Source of the DNA: an uncultured Hyphomicrobiales bacterium | GTDB lineage: Bacteria > Pseudomonadota > Alphaproteobacteria > Rhizobiales > Beijerinckiaceae | Direction: 5' to 3' | Length of the DNA stretch: 44,180 nt | NCBI GenBank assembly: GCA_903902915.1 | Contig: CAIUWR010000059.1 | Span: forward strand, 1 to 44,180 | In this document: positions 34,207-41,853 of the stretch, one piece after another | Numbering within the stretch: position 1 is the first letter of the stretch | Layout: each line of letters opens with the position of its first letter | Translations under genes and position numbers: made by a program | The notes under the pieces: generated by a model | The model's input: the letters and a program-made list of their open reading frames with translations, nothing else | What the model was told of the DNA's origin: nothing | Database searches by the model: none

Positions 34207-34962
34207 ATGTCCGAACACAACCTAATTCTCTACCACGGCCTCGCATCGACCTGCTCCAAGAAGGTCCGGCTCTGTCTGTTCGAGAAGGCGCTGCAGTTCG
34301 AAAGCCGGTTGCTAGACCTGCAGAAATTCGAGCAGCACCAGCCGGAGTATCTGAAGCTCAATCCGAACGGGGTGGTGCCAACCCTGGTGCACAAGGGTCG
34401 CCCGGTCGTCGAATCGACGATCATCATCGAATATCTCGACGACGCCTTCCCGGAATGGCCCATGCGCCCGCGCGACCCATATGCCCGGGCGCAGATGCGG
34501 CTCTGGACGAAATTCTCCGACGACGTCGCCTACAAGGCCGTCTATGCGCCGACGTGGATGAAGCTGAGCGCCCCCGCCGCTCGGAACCTCAGCCCCGAGG
34601 AGCTGCAGTCGACACTGGCGCGAATCCCGACCAAGGACCGGCGCGACCGCTGGGAAACCGTCGCCAAGAGCGGCTTCTCCGAAGCTGAACTGCAGGACGC
34701 CTACGACAAGATGGTGGAGTGCCTGACCAGAGCGGAGGCAGCGCTGGCGGAGGGCCCGTGGCTCGCCGGATCCGACTACTCGCTAGCGGACATGGCGATG
34801 GCGCCGTTCATCGACCGCATTCGCAATTTGCGCCCGGACCTCATCGGCGCGGCGGAGTATCCGCTGCTGCTTGACTGGTACGCACGAATGCGGGCGCGCC
34901 CCGCATTCACCAGGGCGTTCGACTTCAAGGATGAGCGCACCACGGCGCTGCCGAATATCTAG
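34207..34962 (+). CDS. Glutathione S-transferase (LigF/beta-etherase-like), GC-rich paralogue
   Basis: A 251-residue GST with LILYHGLASTCSKKVRLCLF at the N-terminus, LDLQKFEQHQPEYLKLNPNG, VVPTLVHKGRPVVESTIIIE and YLDDAFPEWPMRPRDPYARA. The helical domain has WLAGSDYSLADMAMAPFIDR. The FEQH and ESTxxxEYLDDxF patterns agree with LigF-type beta-aryl etherases and their relatives. It is a clear paralogue of the gene just upstream but has GC-rich codon use. 51 bp separates the two. A relic of a VOC gene follows its stop directly. Confidence 0.87.
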   Translation: MSEHNLILYHGLASTCSKKVRLCLFEKALQFESRLLDLQKFEQHQPEYLKLNPNGVVPTLVHKGRPVVESTIIIEYLDDAFPEWPMRPRDPYARAQMRLWTKFSDDVAYKAVYAPTWMKLSAPAARNLSPEELQSTLARIPTKDRRDRWETVAKSGFSEAELQDAYDKMVECLTRAEAALAEGPWLAGSDYSLADMAMAPFIDRIRNLRPDLIGAAEYPLLLDWYARMRARPAFTRAFDFKDERTTALPNI

Positions 34963-35017
34963 TCCAATTCAGATAGATGGGCTTCGTACGCTAGACGGTC
35001 TTCTCCAGACTGCATGA
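34963..35017 (+). pseudogene. Relic of a second VOC gene (last codons)
   Basis: Immediately after the GST stop the sequence reads PIQIDGLRTLDGLLQTA-stop, matching PIEIKGFPTLDALFQTA-stop at the end of the VOC gene 25300-25716. Nucleotides match closely too (TACGCTAGACG and CCAGACTGC shared). The rest of the gene is missing, cut exactly where the GST gene ends. This marks a recombination joint. Confidence 0.75.
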
Positions 35018-35171
35018 TGCGGTTCTAGGGGACGGCCCCGTCAGTCTTGATAGTCTGTTTGTTGAGCAGACGTGCAGCGTCATCAAGATGTCGCATAGGA
35101 ATTTGCTGGTGTCTTCGCTCGGATAACCCTCCTTCCGAGCGCATCATCGATATCTGAATGGAATCTCTGGC

Positions 35172-35942
35172 ATGCGCGTCACCAACGTCCCCTTCATCAA
35201 TGGCCGCTACTGGGCCGCGATCGTCGCCGCCAGTATGTGCGGCACCAACGCTGGCGATCTCGCCGCCGGTCCGCTTGGTTTGGGGCACGTGCGCGGCATC
35301 CTTCCGATCGCCGCAGCGTTCGTCATGATCCTGCTCGCCGAGAAAGCGCTGAAGTGGTCGACAGTTGCGTTTTATTGGCTCGCGATCGTCGTGCTGCGCA
35401 CTATGGCGACCAATATCGCGGACACAGGCACTCATGAGTTCGGGCTAACCTATCCAGCATTCCTGCTTCTGCTCGCAGCCTTCATGATCTGCATGCTGGT
35501 TGTTGATCGCCTGCTGCGCTTTAGACCAGATGCCGAACCGGAGAAAACCGAGGTTCCGGTCGTCCCGGACACGAATTGGCGCTACTGGGTCCTAATGCTC
35601 TCGGCCGGCGTGCTTGGCACCGCACTCGGGGACTGGATCGCCGACGACGGTCTCGAACTGAGCATCGCGCAGGCGTCGCTGCTCGGGGCCATCGCCTTCG
35701 CATGTGTCCTGTTGGCTGCCTATCGCTTCGGCCTCTCGAAGCCGTGGTACTGGCTGGTGGTCGTGATCTGTCGTACTTGGGGCACGGACCTCGGTGACGG
35801 ACTCGTGCGGGCCTTGCGCATAGTCACGAGCAAACCCGAGGCGCTATGGATCAGCACATGCCTGACCGCCGCCCTGCTCGCCATTATCGTCTTTGGCAAA
35901 GTCAGCAGCGGCAAGGATCTGGAAGTCGCGCAGCCGAACTGA
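35172..35942 (+). CDS. Polytopic membrane protein with repeated G-T-x-x-G-D motifs
   Basis: A 256-residue integral membrane protein with about eight hydrophobic segments. Four related motifs recur: GTNAGD (about 23), ATNIAD (about 80), GTALGD (about 150) and GTDLGD (about 205), with R-T preceding two of them (VVLRTMATNIAD, VICRTWGTDLGDG). The layout suggests an internal duplication. It resembles uncharacterised membrane-anchored proteins of the DUF347/COG4705 kind, but I am not certain. The acidic residues lying in membrane segments hint at cation handling. An inverted repeat CGCTCGG/CCGAGCG lies at 35117-35142, 30 bp upstream of the ATG. Confidence 0.7.
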   Translation: MRVTNVPFINGRYWAAIVAASMCGTNAGDLAAGPLGLGHVRGILPIAAAFVMILLAEKALKWSTVAFYWLAIVVLRTMATNIADTGTHEFGLTYPAFLLLLAAFMICMLVVDRLLRFRPDAEPEKTEVPVVPDTNWRYWVLMLSAGVLGTALGDWIADDGLELSIAQASLLGAIAFACVLLAAYRFGLSKPWYWLVVVICRTWGTDLGDGLVRALRIVTSKPEALWISTCLTAALLAIIVFGKVSSGKDLEVAQPN

Positions 35943-36102
35943 TACCGGCTCGGCGAAAACTAAGCGAACGGCCAGACAGGATTCTTGACGTTCTGCACAT
36001 GGGAAGCTGCCGAATACACAAAATCAAACAAATGTGATAATTTGCCATCAACGCATCGGCTGCACACCTTCAAGAATTACACCAGAGTCTCCATCGGTCA
36101 AA

Positions 36103-37425
36103 ATGATCACACAACTCTTCCAGCGTTTCGTGCTGCGCCTCCTCCCCACTATATTTACAGTTTTTCTATCTATTTCTGTTGCATCATCAATTGAGCGCCC
36201 CAATAGCGACGGCCCAGACCCACAGGATGCTGGAGAGGCTCGTTTAATTCCAGGCGATTTGCTGGGGAAACGTATCTTTGAAGACAGTGAGTTATCGGAC
36301 CCGCCGGGCCTTTCATGCGCATCATGTCATGACGCAAAACTTGGATATCGAGGCGACAATAGGTCTTTCATTCCGGGAATACCCAAGGGAAGCCGCGAGA
36401 ATGTCTTCGGGAACAGGAAGACACCATCACTTGCATATATGGCTTACAGCCCTGACTTTAGCTTCGCGAGCCTACCCAATGACGTGACTGGGAAGGTTGA
36501 GACGGTTCCCGTTGGGGGGCAGTTTTGGGATGGGCGCGCGATTGATCTCGAACAGCAGGTAGAGGGACCGCTCTTCAACCCTCGAGAGATGAACATCCCC
36601 AACAAGTCAGCGTTCATCAAACGAGTTCAACTGTCCTCTTATGCTGTTCTCGCCATAAAGGTTTATGGGGCGAACATTTTCGATGAACCACGAGCCTTCG
36701 AAAAACTCGCCTCAGCTGTTGCAGGCTATGAAGCAACCCCTCGGTTTAAACCCTTCTCATCAAAATTCGATGATTGGTTGGAAGGCCGCGGCAAACTTAC
36801 CGAGCAAGAATATAAAGGCTTTCAAGTTTTTATGGACCCAAAACGCGGTAATTGTGTTTCATGTCATGCGGGCGGCGAAGCTTCCGAACACACCGAAAAG
36901 ACCCCAGATAAAAAGTTTCCGCTTTCACGAAACCCAAGAAACTGGCTATTCACCGATTTTACCTATGATGTCCTTGGTGTACCCAGAAACGCTGCAATAC
37001 CTGAGAATGGAGATCCTACGCATTTTGACCTTGGTCTTTGCCAGCGTCTCGACTTGAAGGCATTGGCTCCCGCCGACGTCGCCGTCACTAGTCTATGCGG
37101 AGCATTTAAGACCCCGAGTTTACGAAACGTTGCGATCACAGGTCCTTACATGCACAATGGATCAATGGTTACATTGCGGGACGCTGTAGCTTTCTATTTC
37201 ACCCGTGACACACATCCGGAACGCTGGTATCCGCGCGGCGCCAATGGCGAAGTTGCAAAATTCAATGACTTGCCATTGGCATATCATAAGAATGTCAACG
37301 TTAATCAACCACCATATAATCGCTCCGACAAGGTGGAGCCTATGACGCTCGAAAATGAAATTGACGACATTGTCGCATTTCTAAAGACTCTAACTGACAA
37401 GGAATTTTTACCGAACGCAAATTGA
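36103..37425 (+). CDS. Diheme cytochrome c peroxidase (MauG-like)
   Basis: A 440-residue periplasmic protein. A signal-like segment (FVLRLLPTIFTVFLSISVAS, about residues 9-28) precedes two CxxCH heme sites: LSCASCHDAKLGYRGD (about 72) and NCVSCHAGGE (about 250). NVFGNRKTPSLAYMAYSPDF, GQFWDGRAIDLEQQVEGPLF and KTPSLRNVAITGPYMHNGSM with a Met-type ligand are family landmarks. Such enzymes reduce hydrogen peroxide, or in the MauG branch oxidise protein side chains. The ATG at 36103 gives a proper signal peptide; the longer frame from 36034 does not. Codon use is AT-richer than the backbone. Confidence 0.88.
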   Translation: MITQLFQRFVLRLLPTIFTVFLSISVASSIERPNSDGPDPQDAGEARLIPGDLLGKRIFEDSELSDPPGLSCASCHDAKLGYRGDNRSFIPGIPKGSRENVFGNRKTPSLAYMAYSPDFSFASLPNDVTGKVETVPVGGQFWDGRAIDLEQQVEGPLFNPREMNIPNKSAFIKRVQLSSYAVLAIKVYGANIFDEPRAFEKLASAVAGYEATPRFKPFSSKFDDWLEGRGKLTEQEYKGFQVFMDPKRGNCVSCHAGGEASEHTEKTPDKKFPLSRNPRNWLFTDFTYDVLGVPRNAAIPENGDPTHFDLGLCQRLDLKALAPADVAVTSLCGAFKTPSLRNVAITGPYMHNGSMVTLRDAVAFYFTRDTHPERWYPRGANGEVAKFNDLPLAYHKNVNVNQPPYNRSDKVEPMTLENEIDDIVAFLKTLTDKEFLPNAN

Positions 37426-37534
37426 CCGGCGCCAAAGTAACTTGCTTATCAAGCCGGGGAAAAATTACACCGCGCAGTTCTACCCCAGATTTGCGTATTG
37501 GTATCATGTTTTAGCGACGGAATGAACCCAACTA

Positions 37535-37864
37535 TTAGTGCCCAGCGCGCGGCCCGAAGATAATAACTGAAGCGCCCAGAATGCAGATCGCCGCGCCAAT
37601 GGCGTCCCAGCGGTCCGGGCGGCTCCCTTCGACCGCCCACATCCAGACAAGAGAGGCCAGAATGTAAACGCCTCCGTAGGCTGCGTAGGCACGCCCGGCA
37701 AAATCAGCTTCGATCCGCGTTAGCGCCCAGGCGAACAAGACCAGGCTGGCAACCCCTGGCGCTAGCCAAAATGGGGACTTGTCGATGCGCAGCCACGCCC
37801 AGAAGGAAAAGCAGCCGCCGATCTCCGCGAAAGCGGCAAGCAGATAGGTTGGAATTGCCCACAT
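37535..37864 (-). CDS. YnfA-family (UPF0060) small membrane protein
   Basis: A 109-residue protein with four hydrophobic helices. It begins [20 protein letters not shown], then [20 protein letters not shown] and [20 protein letters not shown], followed by [20 protein letters not shown]. All match the YnfA/UPF0060 pattern (AAFxEIxGCF, [12 protein letters not shown], RPxxxDxxG). Related to small multidrug resistance proteins, but its own transport role is not firmly set. It stands alone on the minus strand. Confidence 0.92.
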   Translation of the reverse strand: MWAIPTYLLAAFAEIGGCFSFWAWLRIDKSPFWLAPGVASLVLFAWALTRIEADFAGRAYAAYGGVYILASLVWMWAVEGSRPDRWDAIGAAICILGASVIIFGPRAGH

Positions 37865-37998
37865 GGTGTCACTTTTCCCACTAACAGCCGGGAACGGCTC
37901 AAAAACCTAACATGCCCCTTCGACGGGCGATGCGGGCAAACAGCATCGATCGCGTCTTTCCCTTGACCCGTCGTGCACGCTACCGCAGATATCGTCGC

Positions 37999-38415
37999 CT
38001 ACCGCTCCAGGTCCCGAGCGGTTGAGCGTTTCCCGTCATACACCCTCCCCATCTGCTCCGCCCACGGCAGATAGGTAGCTTCGACCATCTGTAAAAGCGT
38101 GGCCGACGGCGCCTCACGCCAAAGCAGCAAGCGCTCAAGCACATCGGGCGACAGGTAGGCCAGTCGCATTATGGGGCCTACAAACTGGGTTGAGACCTTC
38201 TCGGCCTTAGCAATATCTTGGATGGTCGCAGCTTCACCGGTCTCCAGCTTTCGCCGCCACGACCAGGCCCGCCCGAGCGCGCGCAGGATATGGGGGGACT
38301 GAACACGAGCCTGAAAATGGGGATCGACGTCGGGCGCCAGAATTTTAGGGCGTCCGTTCTTCCGCTTGAAGGCAATCGGGATGAAGACTTGGATGGTGTC
38401 GTTTTCCTTGCTCAA
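37999..38415 (-). CDS. ParB-like HTH protein of the serine recombinase module
   Basis: A 138-residue protein with a central HTH: AATIQDIAKAEKVSTQFVGP, then IMRLAYLSPDVLERLLLWRE. This resembles the ParB/KorB helix-turn-helix, where S-x-x-x-V-x-x-x-x-R-L precedes L-P-x-x-V. It overlaps the recombinase stop by 4 bp, so it is co-translated. Genes of this kind very often follow DUF2924 and recombinase in alphaproteobacteria, probably as part of the same element, perhaps guiding or regulating recombination. A broken copy of its 3' half lies at 32092-32200. Confidence 0.75.
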   Translation of the reverse strand: MSKENDTIQVFIPIAFKRKNGRPKILAPDVDPHFQARVQSPHILRALGRAWSWRRKLETGEAATIQDIAKAEKVSTQFVGPIMRLAYLSPDVLERLLLWREAPSATLLQMVEATYLPWAEQMGRVYDGKRSTARDLER

Positions 38416-39743
38416 GCGGCAGCCTCCTGAGACTTGGATGCGGTCAGATCGCGCACGAGGCTTCCAACGCCATGATGACGCAGATCAACGGCGATCCCGG
38501 CAGAGCCAACCGTTACCCTGCTGACAAGCAGGCGGGTGATCCGAGCCTGCTCCGCCGGGAAGAGCGACGCCCAGAGGTCATCAAAGCGTGTGAGGGCCCC
38601 AACAACTGCCCTCTCGTCAATGCTGGTCCCCTCCCCTTTGAATGTCTGGACCACACGCGCGGCCACTTCCGGGGTGGCGATCATCCGGCGCATTTCGGCA
38701 ATGACGACGCCGTCCACCATTGCAGCGGACAAGCGGGTTGGACCGGAGCCCGGCGCTGTTATCCGGTTCTGGATGGCGTCCATCGAGACATAATAATGGT
38801 AGAGGCGGTCACCCTTCCGGGTGTAGGTCGGTGTCATCGCTGAGCCCGAGTTCGAAAATATCAGACCCTTCAGCAGGGCCTCCGAGGTGCTGCGGTTTTC
38901 CGCCCGCCGCTCGCGAGGACTTCTCTGCAGCATCGTATGGAGACCGTCCCAGAGCTCCTTGCTGATGATAGCGGTGTGTTCGCCGGGATAGGCAGTACCC
39001 TTATGGACGGCTTCCCCGATGTAGACACGGTTGTTGATGACTTTGTAGATGAAGCCCTTATCGATCCGGCGGCCGCGCTTGTTGGTGACGCCTTCGGCCT
39101 GTAACGCCCGCGCCAACTTTGACGCTGATCCAAGCGAGAGGAAGCGCTCGAAGATCATCCGGACCTTGTCGGCTTCCGGCTCATTGATGACGAGCTTCCG
39201 GTCCTTGACGTCGTAGCCGATGGGGACAAAGCCGCCCATCCACATCCCTCGCTTGCGGGAGGCTGCGAACTTGTCACGGATGCGCTCGCCGATGACCTCG
39301 CGCTCGAACTGAGCAAAGCTCAGCAGGATGTTCAGCGTGAGGCGGCCCATGGACGTCGTGGTGTTGAAGGACTGGGTGACCGAGACGAAGGTCACGTTGT
39401 TCCGGTCAAGCACCTCCACCAATCTGGCGAAATCCATCAGCGAGCGACTGAGGCGGTCGATCTTATAGACGACGATAACGTCGATAAGCCCTTCCTCGAC
39501 GTCGATCAGAAGCTGCTTCAGCGCAGGCCGGTCGAGCGTGCCGCCAGACCAACCCCCGTCATCATAGCGGTCGCGGATGGCAACCCAGCCTTCAGCCCTC
39601 TGGCTGGCTACATAAGCCTCGCAAGATTCCCGCTGAGCGTCGAGGGAGTTGAACTCCATCTCAAGCCCCTCCTCCGACGACTTGCGTGTGTATATGGCGC
39701 AGCGCGAGCGTTTAGGAACCGTGATTGTGGCTGGCTGGCTCAT
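38412..39743 (-). CDS. Large serine recombinase
   Basis: A 443-residue resolvase/invertase-type site-specific recombinase. The catalytic domain shows RCAIYTRKSSEEGLEMEFNS (nucleophile Ser about residue 19), YDDGGWSGGTLDRPALKQLL and VVYKIDRLSRSLMDFARLVE, then FAQFEREVIGERIRDKFAAS. A recombinase domain follows (PIGYDVKDRKLVINEPEADK, VRMIFERFLSLGSASKLARA). A zinc-ribbon-like part (LLKGLIFSNSGSAMTPTYTR) lacks its cysteines. Enzymes of this class integrate or excise elements without needing a tRNA. It overlaps its DUF2924 neighbour by 4 bp and the ParB-like gene by 4 bp. Confidence 0.9.
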   Translation of the reverse strand: MSQPATITVPKRSRCAIYTRKSSEEGLEMEFNSLDAQRESCEAYVASQRAEGWVAIRDRYDDGGWSGGTLDRPALKQLLIDVEEGLIDVIVVYKIDRLSRSLMDFARLVEVLDRNNVTFVSVTQSFNTTTSMGRLTLNILLSFAQFEREVIGERIRDKFAASRKRGMWMGGFVPIGYDVKDRKLVINEPEADKVRMIFERFLSLGSASKLARALQAEGVTNKRGRRIDKGFIYKVINNRVYIGEAVHKGTAYPGEHTAIISKELWDGLHTMLQRSPRERRAENRSTSEALLKGLIFSNSGSAMTPTYTRKGDRLYHYYVSMDAIQNRITAPGSGPTRLSAAMVDGVVIAEMRRMIATPEVAARVVQTFKGEGTSIDERAVVGALTRFDDLWASLFPAEQARITRLLVSRVTVGSAGIAVDLRHHGVGSLVRDLTASKSQEAAA

Positions 39744-40249
39744 GCGGCACCCTTGCTCTTGTCGCGAAAGCCGAAAAAGCGGAACCCGTTCCAGTTCGTG
39801 CCGGTGATTGCTTTTGCGACCGCTGAAAGAGATTTGTACTTCCGCGACTGCCAGTCATAGCCATCCCTGAGGATTGTGACCGTGTGCTCGATCCCATTCC
39901 ATTCGCGCAGCAACTTGGTGCCCGGCATGGGATTGCGCGGATCGACAGCCATCGGCTTACGAACCAATTTGCCTTCAACTTCATCAGCGAGCATGTCAAG
40001 AATTTGGCGCGTATCGCGCGACAGTCCACCATAGCTCAGTTCCTGAATTCTGCTGGCTATGCGGACTTCCAAAAACGCCCTGCTGTTGTTCGGCGCTGCC
40101 GTTGCGAAGAGGCTTGCCCATTTCTCTTTCAACTCTTTCACAGACATGGCTTGCATCGCCGCCAGTCTTGCCAGGACGGTTGCATCCATCTGGGAATTCT
40201 CACCGGGCCTCGGTAGCGCCTGCTCTTTTGGTTTGCTTGGTTTTCTCAT
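39740..40249 (-). CDS. DUF2924 protein of the recombinase module
   Basis: A 169-residue protein. MQAMSVKELKEKWASLFATA, RAFLEVRIASRIQELSYGGL and PGTKLLREWNGIEHTVTILR, plus YKSLSAVAKAITGTNWNGFR and FFGF at the end, match DUF2924. These proteins almost always sit directly before a large serine recombinase. The function is unknown but likely supports recombination. ATG 40249 has GGAAG 6 nt upstream and begins MRKPSKPKEQAL; the longer frame from 40387 has no support. The 58-residue gene ends 2 bp upstream. Confidence 0.85.
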   Translation of the reverse strand: MRKPSKPKEQALPRPGENSQMDATVLARLAAMQAMSVKELKEKWASLFATAAPNNSRAFLEVRIASRIQELSYGGLSRDTRQILDMLADEVEGKLVRKPMAVDPRNPMPGTKLLREWNGIEHTVTILRDGYDWQSRKYKSLSAVAKAITGTNWNGFRFFGFRDKSKGAA

Positions 40250-40251
40250 CG

Positions 40252-40428
40252 TCAGCTTCCACTTCGATTGCGCAGTTTGCGACGAGCAATACCGCTCTTC
40301 AGAGGCGAGAAGTCGACTAAACTGTCTTTGGTTGAAGCAGATAAAGGACTGGACTGTTCGGTGAGGATCCGCTTCAAGCCCGCGCATAAAAGCTGCGCCA
40401 GTTCCTCAAGGCGTTCATCGCGAGCCAT
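40252..40428 (-). CDS. Small protein heading the recombinase module
   Basis: A 58-residue frame starting MARDERLEELAQLLCAGLKR and ending IARRKLRNRSGS, with a hydrophilic amphipathic helix first. Its stop lies 2 bp before the DUF2924 ATG, so coupling is likely. Short genes with a similar LxxLAxxLxxGLxRL opening commonly precede DUF2924-recombinase modules in rhizobia, as I recall. GAGG lies 12 nt upstream, which is weak; an alternative ATG at 40473 would add 15 residues. Confidence 0.55.
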   Translation of the reverse strand: MARDERLEELAQLLCAGLKRILTEQSSPLSASTKDSLVDFSPLKSGIARRKLRNRSGS

Positions 40429-40738
40429 CGGTTCAAATGAGCCTCGGTTGATCGGTTGATGATGGCTGATCATTGAGAGAGTTCGCTTTTCATTTATGGA
40501 AAGCGAAGAATACGAACATTAAAATTCTAATCAATGTAATTATCGCACCTTAAAAACTCCAGCGGATCGTGTCGAAACACAACGCAAGATTGTCATATGG
40601 AAAAATCTTTACACAGCGCTGTCAGATCAGTTGATGTCAGTGCGTTACCGAAGAAAGGAATCCCCGCAGATTCAGTGAACAAACAAGCAGCCGGTTTACG
40701 AGTCACAAACCTGATTTCATCAGTTACCAGCTTACTGG
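40429..40738. other. AT-rich upstream region of the recombinase module
   Basis: About 310 bp without a convincing gene between the recombinase module and the secreted hydrolase. Besides the inverted repeat at 40482-40507 nothing is apparent. A 69-codon frame on the plus strand at 40597 overlaps the hydrolase 3' end and has no recognised family. Confidence 0.45.
40482..40507. promoter_or_regulatory. Inverted repeat upstream of the recombinase module
   Basis: TTCGCTTT, a 10-nt spacer and AAAGCGAA form perfect 8-bp arms, 54 bp before the start of the module's first gene. A regulator operator is the natural reading. Either the module's ParB-like HTH or a phage-type repressor could bind it; this is inference from position. 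Confidence 0.4.
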
Positions 40739-41800
40739 TTATCGCGCCGCCAAGTTTTCTAAAACTTCAAGCAATTTCGCCTTCCAGAACTTGGCAAACC
40801 CGGTAGTGCCGTGCCCGCGTGTGTCAGGGCTTGCAGGAATGATATAAAGCGAACCGCTTTTCACTTTTTTCATTTCACGCTCCATGATGCCAAGTTCCGG
40901 TGGATTGCGCTCGTCATCTGCGGCATTAATCGCAAGCAAAACTGACGTAATCTTTTCAAGGTTTTTTGTGGCGTCGAAATCAGCTGAAGATTCCCATTGA
41001 TACATGAAATCATTCGCATCAGCGTTGAAACTTGCGTTCAATCGATCAAGCGCTAGCTTATCAGATTTTTCGTGCGTGCTTGCGATCTGGTGATATCCAA
41101 GAGTTCCGCCCGAAGTGGCGACGCCGAACATAGCGCTGGCGTAACGGAAGAGCTTCGGCTGCTCTATGTAATCGCCATTCTTCCAATCTGGATCCGTGCG
41201 AACGGATTCGACAAGAAGTCTGCGCATTGCCCAGTTCCGTCCGGCCATTTCTGTTGGCTGCGACGCCATGGGAACAGTGACATCCATAAAGTCGGGATGG
41301 GTTCCCGCCCATAGCCAGGCCTGCATGCCACCCATGGAATTGCCGATGACCAAGTGAGCGTGCTTCACGCCTAACCCTTCTGTGACGAGACGATACTGAG
41401 CCTCAACCATGTCATCGTAGTTATATTTTGGAAACTTCGCCTTCAAACCATCAGATGGTTTTGTGGACTTTCCTGATCCAAGAGCGTCTGGAATGATGAC
41501 ATAGTATTTTGATGCATCAAGCGGTTGCCCCGCGCCAAAAAGCTCCCCAGCGAAATCGGCGGTCAGGAAATTGGCTGCCGATCCATAGGTACCGTGAAGC
41601 AGAATCACAGGCTTTCCATTCGGCGCGCCAATCGTTGTGTAGTGCAGCCTGACATTCTTTAGCGTCTCGCCTGTGTGGAATTTGAATTCAGGAACTGTCC
41701 AATCTCCTCCCTTGGGCACCGGGTAATCAGCAGCATCAGCGACGCCAGAAATTAACGACACCACTGCAGTACCAGCCATTAGGATGTTCTTGACAAACAT
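40739..41800 (-). CDS. Secreted alpha/beta hydrolase, MetX-like
   Basis: A 353-residue protein with a signal peptide (FVKNILMAGTAVVSLISGVA, cleavage near ADA). An alpha/beta-hydrolase fold related to homoserine O-acetyltransferases follows. Landmarks are VILLHGTYGSAANFL, IIPDALGSGKSTKPSDGLKA, nucleophile elbow HLVIGNSMGGMQAWLW (Ser about residue 152), the acid in LLAINAADDERNPPE, and His in PDTRGHGTTGFAKFW. Export makes a role in methionine synthesis unlikely; the substrate is unknown. The ATG at 41800 with AAGGGG upstream is preferred to 41821. It is AT-richer than the flanking ligD and so probably acquired. Confidence 0.85.
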   Translation of the reverse strand: MFVKNILMAGTAVVSLISGVADAADYPVPKGGDWTVPEFKFHTGETLKNVRLHYTTIGAPNGKPVILLHGTYGSAANFLTADFAGELFGAGQPLDASKYYVIIPDALGSGKSTKPSDGLKAKFPKYNYDDMVEAQYRLVTEGLGVKHAHLVIGNSMGGMQAWLWAGTHPDFMDVTVPMASQPTEMAGRNWAMRRLLVESVRTDPDWKNGDYIEQPKLFRYASAMFGVATSGGTLGYHQIASTHEKSDKLALDRLNASFNADANDFMYQWESSADFDATKNLEKITSVLLAINAADDERNPPELGIMEREMKKVKSGSLYIIPASPDTRGHGTTGFAKFWKAKLLEVLENLAAR

Positions 41801-41853
41801 GCGTTTCCCCTTCGTCAGCACCGAACCAGACGCTATCTAGATCGAATATATAC

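Noticed and set aside
24853-41850. att-site copy of the tRNA-Ser 3' end
   Set aside because: No second copy of the T-arm/acceptor sequence was found by eye in the window.
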